Positions 23,434-33,040 of a stretch of DNA of 64,000 nt are shown in pieces; the stretch's first letter is position 1; each line of letters begins with the position of its first letter. Location: positions 1-64,000 of the forward strand of contig BCHS01000004.1 in the NCBI GenBank assembly GCA_039545275.1, in the 5' to 3' direction. The DNA is from Pseudomicrostroma phylloplanum. Its lineage: Eukaryota; Basidiomycota; Exobasidiomycetes; Microstromatales. Position numbers and translations under genes: made by a program. The notes below the pieces were generated by a model that worked only from the letters and a program-made list of their open reading frames with translations, made no database searches and was not told the DNA's origin.

Positions 23434-24199
23434 GATGGCAAAGCCCTCGTCGTTGAGAAGTAGACGAGTAGGGTGAAATGCAAAGAAGCTCGAACGCGAA
23501 GACGGAGGAAGCTACGCGACAGCCCCCAGACGAGGACGTTCGCGTCCCCAGGGCGGGCGCGAAGCTTCTCATTGATCAGGGCTCCGTGGCCGGCTACCAC
23601 TTTCTAGCCGGTCTGCATTGAGGCTCTTCTGCTATCGAATTGAGGAGCAGAAGGTGCGCGCCCAGGCACGTCCGGAGCTCCTTGCTCGAGACGCGAATAC
23701 ATTAGTTGCCAGGGAGCAATCTCGTCGGGGGTGTACAACCTCCGAGCATTTGGTCCTTTTCCGTACACTCTCCGGCAAGGGCCGGGTCTTCGTCCTCCTT
23801 GTCCTCTGCGCAGCAGAGAAAGAGTGCCCGGTTTCCTACAAGCGCAGTACGTGAAGTGCACCATTCTCATCGCAGTGAGATATCCTCGCTTGACGGGCAG
23901 AGACGCTCGGACTTATCTCCACGACCGAGTTGCTTCGTACTCTCCTTGCTGCCCTGACGATCATTGCCGACCGAAGGTTTACCGGCTGCATTTCGGATCC
24001 GCTGCGCCCTGAATTACGTGCCGAGCTGCTTCCTCGCGCGGATGCCCCGTGCGGGGAACAAGCAGGCGTCCGTGCGGCGGGGTGCTCCTTGGCCTTGGCG
24101 CGGCAAAAGCTCCTCGGAACCTTGGTTTGGCTTGGCGGCCCATATTCGCTGACTCCTTGGTCGTGCCATCCGCCGCAACGATACGGATCCTCTACGGAC
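23434..24199. promoter_or_regulatory. Divergent promoter region, nuclease gene/polyphosphatase gene
   Basis: About 766 bases between divergent start codons. Open frames here show no recognisable domain. It presumably carries both promoters. Confidence 0.45.
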
Positions 24200-25948
24200 A
24201 TGCTCACCTCTAGCGTCTGGCGCCTCCTCGTCTACTTCGCAGCTGCGGTCTCAGCTGCGCCATCGCATCAGCTCGTCTTTGCTCCAGACGATGATGTAGC
24301 CCCTCCCTCCACGCTGGAGCAAGGAGTCGGGCATTTTTCAGAATGGTCCGCCTGCGTAAAGGAATGGTTCCTATCCGATGTCAAAGCAGGGCGCGCCAGC
24401 AATTGGACGATAGTCTTGGGCAACGAGGCTGGGGATCTCGATAGCTTGGCCGCCGCATTCAGCTACGCATACCATCTCGGACATGTTGATCCAAGCCGCC
24501 CGACGATTGGGCTGCTGCAGACGCCCTTTGATGCTCTCGACCTCAGGCCAGAGAACCAGGTGAGGCCGACGCGGGGTCGAGTCCGGTCAGCCGGTCGTAT
24601 ACTCACCCGCTCAATACTATTCCTCTGCCCCGCACCAGCTAACTTTGAGCAACATCAAGATGACCACGGGCCATCAGGACCTCCTGACAATTGATGAGTT
24701 GCCGGTTCCCGCGGAAGAGCTGGCCCCTCAAGTGAGAGGAATCGTACTGGTGGATCACCCTTTGCCTCTACCCGCATGGGAGAATGCCACAGTGCTGGGC
24801 CTCTTCGACCATCACGCGGACCGAGGCTCCTCACCCGATGCACATCCTCGAGTGTTTGAGCGAGTGGCCAGCTGCTCTACACTTGTCGGAAGGCAGATGC
24901 TCGATGAGCTGGAAACCCTACCCGGCGGCGAATACCACGTGCCTCACGAGCTCCTCGAGTTACTGTTGTCCGCAATTGCGATTGATAGTGGTGGACTCCA
25001 GAGCAGGATCACAACACCGACGGATCATTTTGTTGCTTCTCGACTGTACAAGAGGTCTAATTGGAGCAACGAAAGCTTCTATGACAAGATGCTCGACGTA
25101 TCGAAGACACTCAAGACGGCGAAGAACGACCTTGATCATTTGAATGTCCGTGATCTCCTGCGCAGAGACTGGAAGGGTAAGTCTCGGTTGCCTTGAACAG
25201 AGCATGAACTCTTTCACTGACAGACAGTCTGATCTCTGACGGCCACACGAGCAGGCGGCATCGTACAGACCCGCAAAGGTCTACCAAATGTGCACTTGGG
25301 CTTCGCATCTATCCGTGAGCTGATTCGTGGCTCCAGAGAAAGTGACTCATGCTAATGCCGAACTCGCTGGACAAACCCGCTTGACCTACAGCCTACTCGC
25401 TATCTCGATTGATCGAGATCACACCGAACCAGTCAGTCGGTGACTTCTTCGCCATCGAACGCAACTGGACAAGTGAGATCGAAGCTGATATTACACTGGC
25501 CCTTCTTGGCTACAAGGTGAAGGTTGCAGCCGATAGACTTCCTTTGGGTGACGAGGAGACAATACAAGAAGCAGACGAGGACTACTTGGAAGAAGAAGAA
25601 GCGATGTATGAACAGGAAGCTGACGAGCAGCTCACAGCAGCCGGGGACCACAGTACCGGAGTATCAGAAGAAATGCTCCGCAAGGTCAAAGAGAGGCAGA
25701 TCGTACTCGTCGTCCGGGCAGACCACCGCATCAGCGAAACTGAAGCTGATTCTCTCTTCAAGCATGTCTCACGCGCCCTCGACGAGAGCGAGGTTCTTCT
25801 GACGAAGCGCTGGGAGCACAGCAAGGAATTAGGCCACCGACAGATGGTGTGGACGCATCGTGTTGCGACAGGAGGTCGAAAGTTGGTGCGGCCGATTGTC
25901 GAGTCGGCCCTAACGACTTGGCAGCTGGATAACGAATTGTCTTCTTAG
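24200..25948 (+). CDS. PPX1: Exopolyphosphatase, DHH family, with signal peptide
   Basis: Hydrolyses terminal phosphate from inorganic polyphosphate. Four coding exons: 24200-24559, 24639-25176, 25255-25314 and 25392-25948 (504 residues). Metal-binding motifs are visible: GNEAGDLDSLAAA (motif I, about residue 74), VLVDHPL (motif II) and LFDHHADRG (DHH motif III, about 171), then IAIDSGGL (motif IV). The C-terminal DHHA2 domain carries an acidic insert (EADEDYLEEEEAMYEQEADE). The N-terminus, MLTSSVWRLLVYFAAAVSAA, is a convincing signal peptide or anchor, whereas yeast Ppx1 is cytosolic and mitochondrial. A secreted, vacuolar or ER form is therefore likely. The frame is open upstream of 24200, but the sequence there is not conserved. 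Confidence 0.88.
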
Positions 25949-26322
25949 CTTTAGCTTTAAGGGCACCAGCATGTCGTTCAGTGGAGAGACAATGCATCTG
26001 CCTTTGGGTCTAAGCAAGAATACCCGTAGATACACCGGGTCCTGTGTACCCTTCTTGACCGGAGGCGCGCTTCACCAGCTGACGAGGGGGTCCGAAGAGA
26101 GGTGCGTCACATGGATTGTTTTGATGCCATCTGCGGCTCCGTTTCTATGATCGTGCGTTTACCCCTATTGTAGATATCTTTGCCACCGGGACATTCGACA
26201 TCCATGAGAATTTGACGGAAGGGCAGGCCTAAGGTCGAAAGCGTTTGAGCGCAGATGGTATACACATACAGATACTCTAGACCGCTGCTTGACCGCTGCT
26301 TGACTATGTTCCTCAGATGTGC
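25949..26322. other. Convergent spacer
   Basis: About 374 bases between the convergent ends of the polyphosphatase and permease genes; holds both 3' ends. Nothing else seen. Confidence 0.5.
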
Positions 26323-27999
26323 TCAAAGCGCACGACCACCACAAGCTTCGTTTGTGCGAGTCTCAAGTTGCTCTGCGAAATGCTCGTCAAAGTCCAGCCC
26401 AAGCTTGTTGCGAACTTCATCGGGGACTCGTGCTCCGTGACGAGCGAAGAAGATCCAGTTCAGTCCGGCCAAGAAGATGACGGACGAGAAGACTGCCACA
26501 GTCCAATTCATATCTTCCGAGGATGTCAACGGGACCGAGGTAGGGAAGAAGAAGAAGAGAGACGTCAAGACGATGTAGATGAATGCCAAGACGTTGACGA
26601 TAGGACCCCATCTGTTACCCATAGAGTACTTGAGTGGCTTGCGGGCATGTAGATGGAACGTCTTCCGATTGATGATGAGCAGCGCGATCGTGGGCAGATA
26701 GGAGAACTGTATCAGTACCACAGAGGTGTTGAGGATTGCGGCTAAAGTAAGGTCAGACCCGAATTCTAGAAGACCCAGGATGGTGAGCCAACCGGTGCAG
26801 AACAGGATGGCCCAGATGGGTGTCTCGTGCTTAGCGTCTGTCTTGGAGATGTAGCTGCGCGCTGGAAGATTCCCATCAGCAGCAAAAGACTGCACCATAC
26901 GAGAAGCCGAGGTCAAGAGAGCCGGTGTATTGAAGGTGAAGGTGAATAGACCGAGAGTAGTCAGAGCCGTACCGCCGGCCAAGCTGCCTGTCCCTTGCGT
27001 GAAAGCCTCCATCATGGCAGAGGCCCCCGCATCGATAATGGCAAAGGGATCCGTCATGGTTGCAGCTACAGCAACCAGGACGACGAAACCGTGGAGGGAG
27101 CCAAGCAGACTAGCGAAGACCATAGCTTTGGGGCTGTTCACATGGGCGTCCTGAATCTCATCGACCAAATGAGCCGCACCATCAACGCCGACAAGAGCAT
27201 ACTGAGCTTGAAGCAGTCCAATAATCCAGGCGACTCCATTCGGCCAGCCCGTGATGTTGATGTGATCTCCGAAGGTGAAAGCGGCCGAGTTGAGGCGATG
27301 TTCGGATGCAGCGCAAGCCAGCAAAGTCAGGAAGATGGTAATGGCCGAGGCATCGCTGGACCACATGGAGATACGGTTCATCCAGTCAAAGATCCGAGCA
27401 CCAAAGCAGCACACAAGTGTGCCGTAGAGGGTATATCCCATGTACACCAAGAAGAATTGCCAAGCCGTCGAGACATAGTCTGGATGAAAGCCTGAAATGA
27501 TACTAAGTGTCAAAGAGGCAGCAAAGTAAGGCGCTGAAGCTGTCAGGACAATCCAGCCAGCGCATGCGAGCCAGCCCGTGATGTATGAGAGGTAGCCTCT
27601 TGCAGAAGGTCTGGCCAGAATATAGGTCCAATGATACTGACCCCCAGTCAGTGGCAAGACGTGACAAATCTCTGCCAGAGAAGAAGCGATCAGCAGAGAG
27701 CCCATGCCGCCGGCAATCATGCCCCACAGCATGGAAGTATTTCCTCCAGCTGGCAGTGACACATAAATGGACTGTGTTGCGGCATTCCATGTGTTCAAGA
27801 CGGAGAGAGCCGTGCCGATCAGGGAGAGTGTGCTGAAATGGTCCAAGACCGGAGGGGACGGAGCCAGGTTCGCCTCTAACTCCCCAGACTCGCTATTAGC
27901 GCTCGACGATGTACTGCCATTGGCATGCGCAAGGCGCCCAATCGTCGCAGGCAATTCGATGTCGCTGGTGGAGGGCTTGTCCTTGCTTTCGGGAGCCAT
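26323..27999 (-). CDS. APC-family amine/GABA/choline permease
   Basis: Single-exon integral membrane protein of 558 residues with about 12 helices, of the amino acid/choline transporter group that includes yeast Uga4 and Hnm1. After a 55-residue polar N-terminus comes LIGTALSVLNTWNAATQSI, then MIAGGMGSLLIASSLAEICHVLPLTGGQYHW, the consensus APC signature of helices 2-3, and GWLACAGWIVLTASAPYF. A later block, GVDGAAHLVDEIQDA, corresponds to the conserved HMxEE-type motif between helices 6 and 7. Uga4 is known to carry GABA and putrescine, which fits the neighbours: regulator, aldehyde dehydrogenase, amine oxidase and agmatinase follow within 10 kb. The upstream region has several CGCTTAG-like elements. 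Substrate assignment rests on context. Confidence 0.85.
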   Translation of the reverse strand: MAPESKDKPSTSDIELPATIGRLAHANGSTSSSANSESGELEANLAPSPPVLDHFSTLSLIGTALSVLNTWNAATQSIYVSLPAGGNTSMLWGMIAGGMGSLLIASSLAEICHVLPLTGGQYHWTYILARPSARGYLSYITGWLACAGWIVLTASAPYFAASLTLSIISGFHPDYVSTAWQFFLVYMGYTLYGTLVCCFGARIFDWMNRISMWSSDASAITIFLTLLACAASEHRLNSAAFTFGDHINITGWPNGVAWIIGLLQAQYALVGVDGAAHLVDEIQDAHVNSPKAMVFASLLGSLHGFVVLVAVAATMTDPFAIIDAGASAMMEAFTQGTGSLAGGTALTTLGLFTFTFNTPALLTSASRMVQSFAADGNLPARSYISKTDAKHETPIWAILFCTGWLTILGLLEFGSDLTLAAILNTSVVLIQFSYLPTIALLIINRKTFHLHARKPLKYSMGNRWGPIVNVLAFIYIVLTSLFFFFPTSVPLTSSEDMNWTVAVFSSVIFLAGLNWIFFARHGARVPDEVRNKLGLDFDEHFAEQLETRTNEACGGRAL

Positions 28000-28508
28000 T
28001 GTTGATGCTGAATGTGGCTGGGCTTTGCTGGAACTTGAGATCCTTCAGCGGTGCATTTTCTGATGCCGAGTGTCGACCAGATTGCCCGGACAGGGTAGCA
28101 CTATAAGGGTCAAGCACTGGCTATCTCGACTTGGTCACGCTATCATTGCTGCAAAGGGATCGTGACCCTGTTGCGGGCATCTGAATGTGGTAGAGCAGAG
28201 ATAGCGTTGCCTGCATCTTAAGCGCGTGTGGGGTCGCGCGACGCTTAGATAGGGAGCGGGGCGCTAAGCGCAGGACACTAAGCGAGGCACAAGCGCGAAG
28301 CGCAAGCGCGCTCAGACGCGGGGCACAGCAACTTGTGGTAGCCGAGCAACGTATCTGGATGCCGTTGCCCTACTTGATTTGGTGTCGAATGAAGGCTCGT
28401 CAAGCGAGAATTGGGCTGCCATACGGACGAACAGTGACCCATGAGGGCCTAGCGAAGAAGCTGGGGCTGCAAGTAGGGGTATCATGATTACGAATGTGCG
28501 ACAACTAT
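28000..28508. promoter_or_regulatory. Permease promoter region with clustered CGCTTAG elements
   Basis: About 509 bases upstream of the permease gene and downstream of the regulator gene. CGCTTAG occurs at 28242-28248 and its reverse complement CTAAGCG at 28264-28270 and 28278-28284; TTAAGCGCG lies at 28218-28226 and CAAGCGC-type variants follow to about 28310. The copy at 28261-28271 sits in the near-palindrome GCGCTAAGCGC. The AGATAG cores nearby could serve GATA factors. The same heptamer recurs in the other cluster promoters. Confidence 0.6.
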
Positions 28509-30702
28509 TCAAAAGGTATAGGAGATAGTCTTCCTCCGCTGCGCGATCAAGCTCTTCCACGTTGAAGTTTTGCCCGTCTCATCCATATGCTGCCAAATCA
28601 TTTTCAAGACTTCGATGGTATCCACGATTGCCTGTTCGCATCCGATGCTTTGTAGGTGACGAAGGGCAGTGGACTTCTGCTCTGGAGTGACACAGACAGT
28701 CCCTGCTAGGAACCAAACCATTGTCATGTCCCAGACGTCAATGTAGTGGCTGAACGAGCTGCTGGGCTGCTCTAAGGAAGCAACGGTCTCGGCGATCTCG
28801 AAAATCTGGTGTAGAGCTGACTGCATCTTTACTGACAAAGGCCCCAGATCATGCACGTCTTGGTAAAGATAGATCAGAGCTGCTTGTCTCCACATCTCGT
28901 GCAGGCTTTGAGCACGCAGCCGGCCTATTCCGTCATGAGGTTTCTTCGTAATGTCAAGACAGCTCGATAAGATCTGAGCTTGCAGAGTCTTTGAGCGTGC
29001 GTCCACTTCCGCGCGCCCTAGCACTTTGCCTTCCTCTATGTCGGCGGCTAGATCCTGTATATGCTTTAGACACAGTACGAGGTCGACGGAGAAGCTACTC
29101 AAATAGCGGAAGCGCAGATTGACGCCATCGTCCCGGGTGAGTAGAGTAGGCTCTGTCGGTGGGTCATTGGCAATCTGGCTTCTCATCCCCCTTACGGAGG
29201 CTGCATCCATCACGTTAGCGGCAGCAAGCGCTTGCACGAGGAAGGCCACTATGGTGCCAGACTTGGCTGTGCGTTGAAGGAAGCTGATGTCAACCTGGAG
29301 CTCTTTCAGCTGTACGAATGAGAAAAAACGAAAGACGGAAATTTGCGGTCAGACGACGTCAGCCTAGATCGATGCGGGGACCTGACGGGGAGGCACGTAC
29401 CACTCGTTCGATATCTGGTGCCAGATCGAATGCAGCCTTGGCACCAAGCAAGCAAACGCTGGCGTAGCGTAAGTTCAACAATGCCAGCATTCTGGCGGCC
29501 AAAGAGATCGAGCCATCGCTCCCTATGCGCCGCAATTCTTTTAAGGCGTACTCGTACCAAGCGCCTGCGTACAGACTTGCATATTGTTCATCGCTTTGGG
29601 CAGCGTGACGTGCTCGAGCCTGAGCGGATGACTTGCTAGTGCTAGTCAGATAACGAACAAAGTGGGAGGCCTGGTCTTTCTTCTCTCGCGCGATCACATC
29701 CCTGTAAGCGAGACAGCAGGCAACCATCGAGGCTTTGCTGACAGAGGATGACTTTGTCACCTCCATCAGACTTGCCAGCACAGGTCGAGCATCTGCTTCT
29801 CCGTCGGCAACTGGCAGCGACGTATCAACGAGTGCTCCGATGTAACGTTCATAAATAACCCCGCACCGGCTCAGAAGATCATCCAGATCTTGAAGTTCGA
29901 TCGTACGCTGAAGCGACCAGTCGGGCCTGGGCACAGATTGAGAGGGCAGGTTTGCTCTTGTGGAGGAAGCGTGATAGTCTTCGAGCGCAGTCGAAGGGAC
30001 GCTGCTGCTATTGGCCAGAGATGCTGTCATCGATATTGGAGCCGATGGAAAGGCTGGTTGGGATGGGGAGGGCTGCAATAAAGTATTTGAGGACGTGGTA
30101 TCGGTGAATGAAGCGGCAGAGTAGTTGTTCATGCCTGTCATCAGTTGATTCTGCGGCCGTGCCGATGCGAGCCCACTGCCGTCAGCTGGCTCTGTCATGC
30201 TCACGATCTCTTCGAAGAATCGGTCGAGCCAGGACCCATCCTGAAAGGGACTACGCTGTTGTGCCCCTACCTCCTGAAAAGTATTACGCTGTGGCGGCGC
30301 TCCTCCATCGTGGAGGACGAAACGCTGTTGTGAGGTCTCTAGACTTCCCTCACCCGGCTGCATCATTGGCCTGCTCAGCTGATCGACTTCGACGGTAGCC
30401 CTGCCGCTGTTATCTCTGGGGTGTCCCTGGAAGTCCAGGAGCGACTCTGCCGCCTGTACGATGTTAGTGTTGGCCGGCGGCGGTGAATCCGAGGAAAAGG
30501 CATCGTATGAAGTATCAGGCATCCTACATACTTCGCGACGACGATGGCAGGCTGTGCACGCTTGTCTACCGTCCCCCCAATCCTTGTATGTCTCATCGCA
30601 TTTCTTGCGCCGGTTGCGGCAGGTCAGGCAGCCTCGCTTGCTCCTTTTGTGTCTTCTCCAAGCAGACGAGACTGAGCTTGCCGCGGACGAGGAAGGATGC
30701 AT
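28509..30702 (-). CDS. Zn2Cys6 transcription factor (cluster regulator candidate)
   Basis: DNA-binding regulator with two coding exons, 29401-30702 and 28509-29309 (700 residues). The binuclear zinc cluster is N-terminal: basic lead RRHKRSKRG, then Cys25, 28, 35, 49, 52 and 59, spaced C-x2-C-x6-C-x13-C-x2-C-x6-C. The loop between the third and fourth Cys is longer than the usual 5-9 residues. A Ser/Gln-rich disordered part (about 65-290) leads to a helical region of the fungal-specific factor type (from about 295 to the end), with RYASVCLLGAKAAFDLAPDIERV spanning the splice site. An in-frame start at 30801 would add 33 residues. The gene is divergent from the aldehyde dehydrogenase gene (342 bases between starts) and sits inside the amine catabolism cluster, so local regulation is likely. 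Confidence 0.88.
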
Positions 30703-31044
30703 TTTCCCGGACGATCGCGCATCCGTAGGCAGCGGACAAGGTGGGCGGTAAGATAGGCAACCGCGGCAATGTGCGTATGGGTACGGGAAGAGATGCTGCA
30801 AGCGCGCGGCATGGGCGCGGTTAGGCTAGCCGGTGCATGGCATAGCCCGCGCGTAGACCGACCCGCGCGCTTAGTCCTCGGCAAAGTCAAGTCGCGGCAA
30901 GTGGAAATCCCGCGGCCGTGCACGGTCCACGAATCCATACAGCGATAGCATCCCAGATGGGCCATAAGAAGGGGCCTGAGGGCGAGGCAGGCAGCTGCCT
31001 CTGCCTCTGCCTCTGCCACAAAGCGAAGAAGAAGTCGCGACACT
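30703..31044. promoter_or_regulatory. Divergent promoter, regulator/aldehyde dehydrogenase
   Basis: 342 bases between start codons. CGCTTAG lies at 30868-30874 within the GC-rich CGCGCGCTTAG, and an AAGCGCGC variant starts at 30800. An AGATAG core lies near 30752. Confidence 0.55.
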
Positions 31045-32589
31045 ATGTCTCAAGCAGCTCCTGACATCACCATCCGGTCCACATCGGGAAAGAGCATCTC
31101 TTGCCCCTCTGGCATTTTCATCAGCAATGCCTTTGTCACGGCGATTGAGGGAAAGAAGCTGGAGACTGTAAACCCAGCGACCGGTCAACACTTGGCGACA
31201 GTCGAGTGTGGAACATCCAAGGACGTCGATTTTGCCGTGGAGGCCGCGAAACAGGCCTTCGCAACCACGTGGGGCCGTAAAAGCACTCCTGCTCAGCGTG
31301 TCACCTGCCTCCTGAAGCTCGCCGATCTGATCGAAGAAGATGCCGATGAATTGGGAGAGCTCGAATCACTCGATAACGGCAAGCCGAAATGGATCGCCAA
31401 GACAATGGACGTAGCGGATGTAGCTGGCTGCTTCCGCTACTACGGCGGCTTGGCAGACAAGATTGAGGGCAAGACGATTGAATTGAACGAGTCCATCAAG
31501 ATGGCCATGACAAAGGTGCAGCCAATCGGTGTCTGTGCAGCGGTGTGTCCCTTCAATTATCCACTAGGCATGCTTTCCTGGAAGCTTGCACCGGCTTTGG
31601 CTGCAGGCAACTGTGTCATCTTGAAGCCAGCTGAGCAGACACCCATCACCGCACTGCGCATTGCCCAACTTGCTGTGAAGGCAGGGTTCCCACCTGGCGT
31701 TCTGAGCGTCATCAACGGCTACGGACCCGATGTTGGCGCAGCACTCGCAACCCATACTGGCATAGACAAGATAGCATTCACGGGCAGTACCGCCACCGGT
31801 ATGAAGATCGCAGAGATGGCAGCCCGCTCCAACCTCAAAAAGACAACGCTTGAGCTAGGGGGGAAAAGCCCCGTCTTGGTCTTCGACGACGCAGACCTCG
31901 AGAAGAGCCTGCCATGGGTCGTGCTTGGCATTATGTTCAATCAGGGACAAGACTGTACTGCTGGCTCGCGTCTCTTTGTACAGAGCGGCATCTACGACAG
32001 GTTCGTAAAAAGGGTGGTTGAGGCCGTTCAGCAGCACGGCATAGGCGACCCTATGGATGACAGCACCTTCCAGGGCCCCCAAGTCTCCAAAGCTCAGCAA
32101 GACAAGATTCTCGATCTCATTGAGAGTGGCAAGTCAGAAGGTGCCAAACTCGAGTGCGGAGGACACGTCTGGCCGGGGGCGAAAGGCACCGCTTTGGAAA
32201 AGGGCTTCTGGATCGCTCCCACGGTCTTCTCAGGCTGTAAGAAGGGCATGCGCGTCTTCGATGAGGAGATCTTCGGCCCTGTCTTGAGTGTGGCCAAGTT
32301 CGAGACTGAAGAGGAAGCAATCGCGCTCGCCAACGACACAGACTACGGGCTTGGAGCTGGTATCTTCTCCCAGGATATCTCAAGGTGTATGCGCGTTACC
32401 GGCGCTATAGATGCCGGGACAGTCTGGGTCAACAACTACGTGGTCCTGTCGAATTCTGTTCCCTTTGGAGGCTTCAAACGAAGCGGCATGGGTAGGGAGC
32501 TAGGCGTAGATGCGATCAAGGAGTACACGCAAGTGAAGTCTGTCCACATCAATTGGGGTGAGGAGATGGAGTGGCCGTTGCGAGGTTGA
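31045..32589 (+). CDS. NAD(P)-dependent aldehyde dehydrogenase
   Basis: Single-exon enzyme of 514 residues, the normal length for class 1/2 aldehyde dehydrogenases. It oxidises aldehydes to acids with NAD(P)+. Seen in order: WGRKSTPAQRVTCLLKLADL, CPFNYPLGMLSWKLAPALAAGNC (cofactor and catalytic Asn region), KPAEQTPITAL, FTGSTATGMKI, the catalytic Glu in LELGGKSP (about residue 270), the nucleophile Cys in NQGQDCTAGSR (about 303), EEIFGPVLSV and the C-terminal PFGGFKRSGMGRELG. There is no N-terminal targeting sequence and no SKL-type tail, so it is probably cytosolic. Between a regulator and a copper amine oxidase, the likely substrate is the 4-aminobutanal (or other aminoaldehyde) made by that oxidase, giving GABA. 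This substrate is inferred from context. Confidence 0.92.
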   Translation: MSQAAPDITIRSTSGKSISCPSGIFISNAFVTAIEGKKLETVNPATGQHLATVECGTSKDVDFAVEAAKQAFATTWGRKSTPAQRVTCLLKLADLIEEDADELGELESLDNGKPKWIAKTMDVADVAGCFRYYGGLADKIEGKTIELNESIKMAMTKVQPIGVCAAVCPFNYPLGMLSWKLAPALAAGNCVILKPAEQTPITALRIAQLAVKAGFPPGVLSVINGYGPDVGAALATHTGIDKIAFTGSTATGMKIAEMAARSNLKKTTLELGGKSPVLVFDDADLEKSLPWVVLGIMFNQGQDCTAGSRLFVQSGIYDRFVKRVVEAVQQHGIGDPMDDSTFQGPQVSKAQQDKILDLIESGKSEGAKLECGGHVWPGAKGTALEKGFWIAPTVFSGCKKGMRVFDEEIFGPVLSVAKFETEEEAIALANDTDYGLGAGIFSQDISRCMRVTGAIDAGTVWVNNYVVLSNSVPFGGFKRSGMGRELGVDAIKEYTQVKSVHINWGEEMEWPLRG

Positions 32590-33040
32590 GAGTCCCACTC
32601 CCATGCCTGTGATACCCACACTATACACTCCGTCCTGTGAACGTGAATGTTTCTGCCCTGTCGCTGTCTTCCAGCGCTCAAAGCATATTGCATTAGTCTG
32701 CATCTCTGACTTGAGAATCATGCCTGTACCGGAACACTGGCCTCTCCACTGAAGGGTGGACAGCAGAACCTCGTACTGTGTAGTTTTGCAGGCAAGGTGA
32801 CATGACGAAGTGTCGATTGGACTGATACTGGGCAGGACACTGGGCAGAAAAGGATAAGACGATGAGTCGATGTGCTGACACTCGGCGTGGGACTTATTCA
32901 CTCGCCACCGCAAAGAAATGTAGAGACAATGGATGGCATGACATCATGGATGAATTGCTGCTCAAGGTGACCTGACGTGGCCACCACTACCGATCATGAC
33001 ACGTATGACTCCCCGAGGCTACAGCCCTTGAGCCACTCCT
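32590..33040. other. Convergent spacer
   Basis: About 451 bases between the convergent dehydrogenase and amine oxidase genes. It holds both 3' ends; no repeat or gene recognised. Confidence 0.5.
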
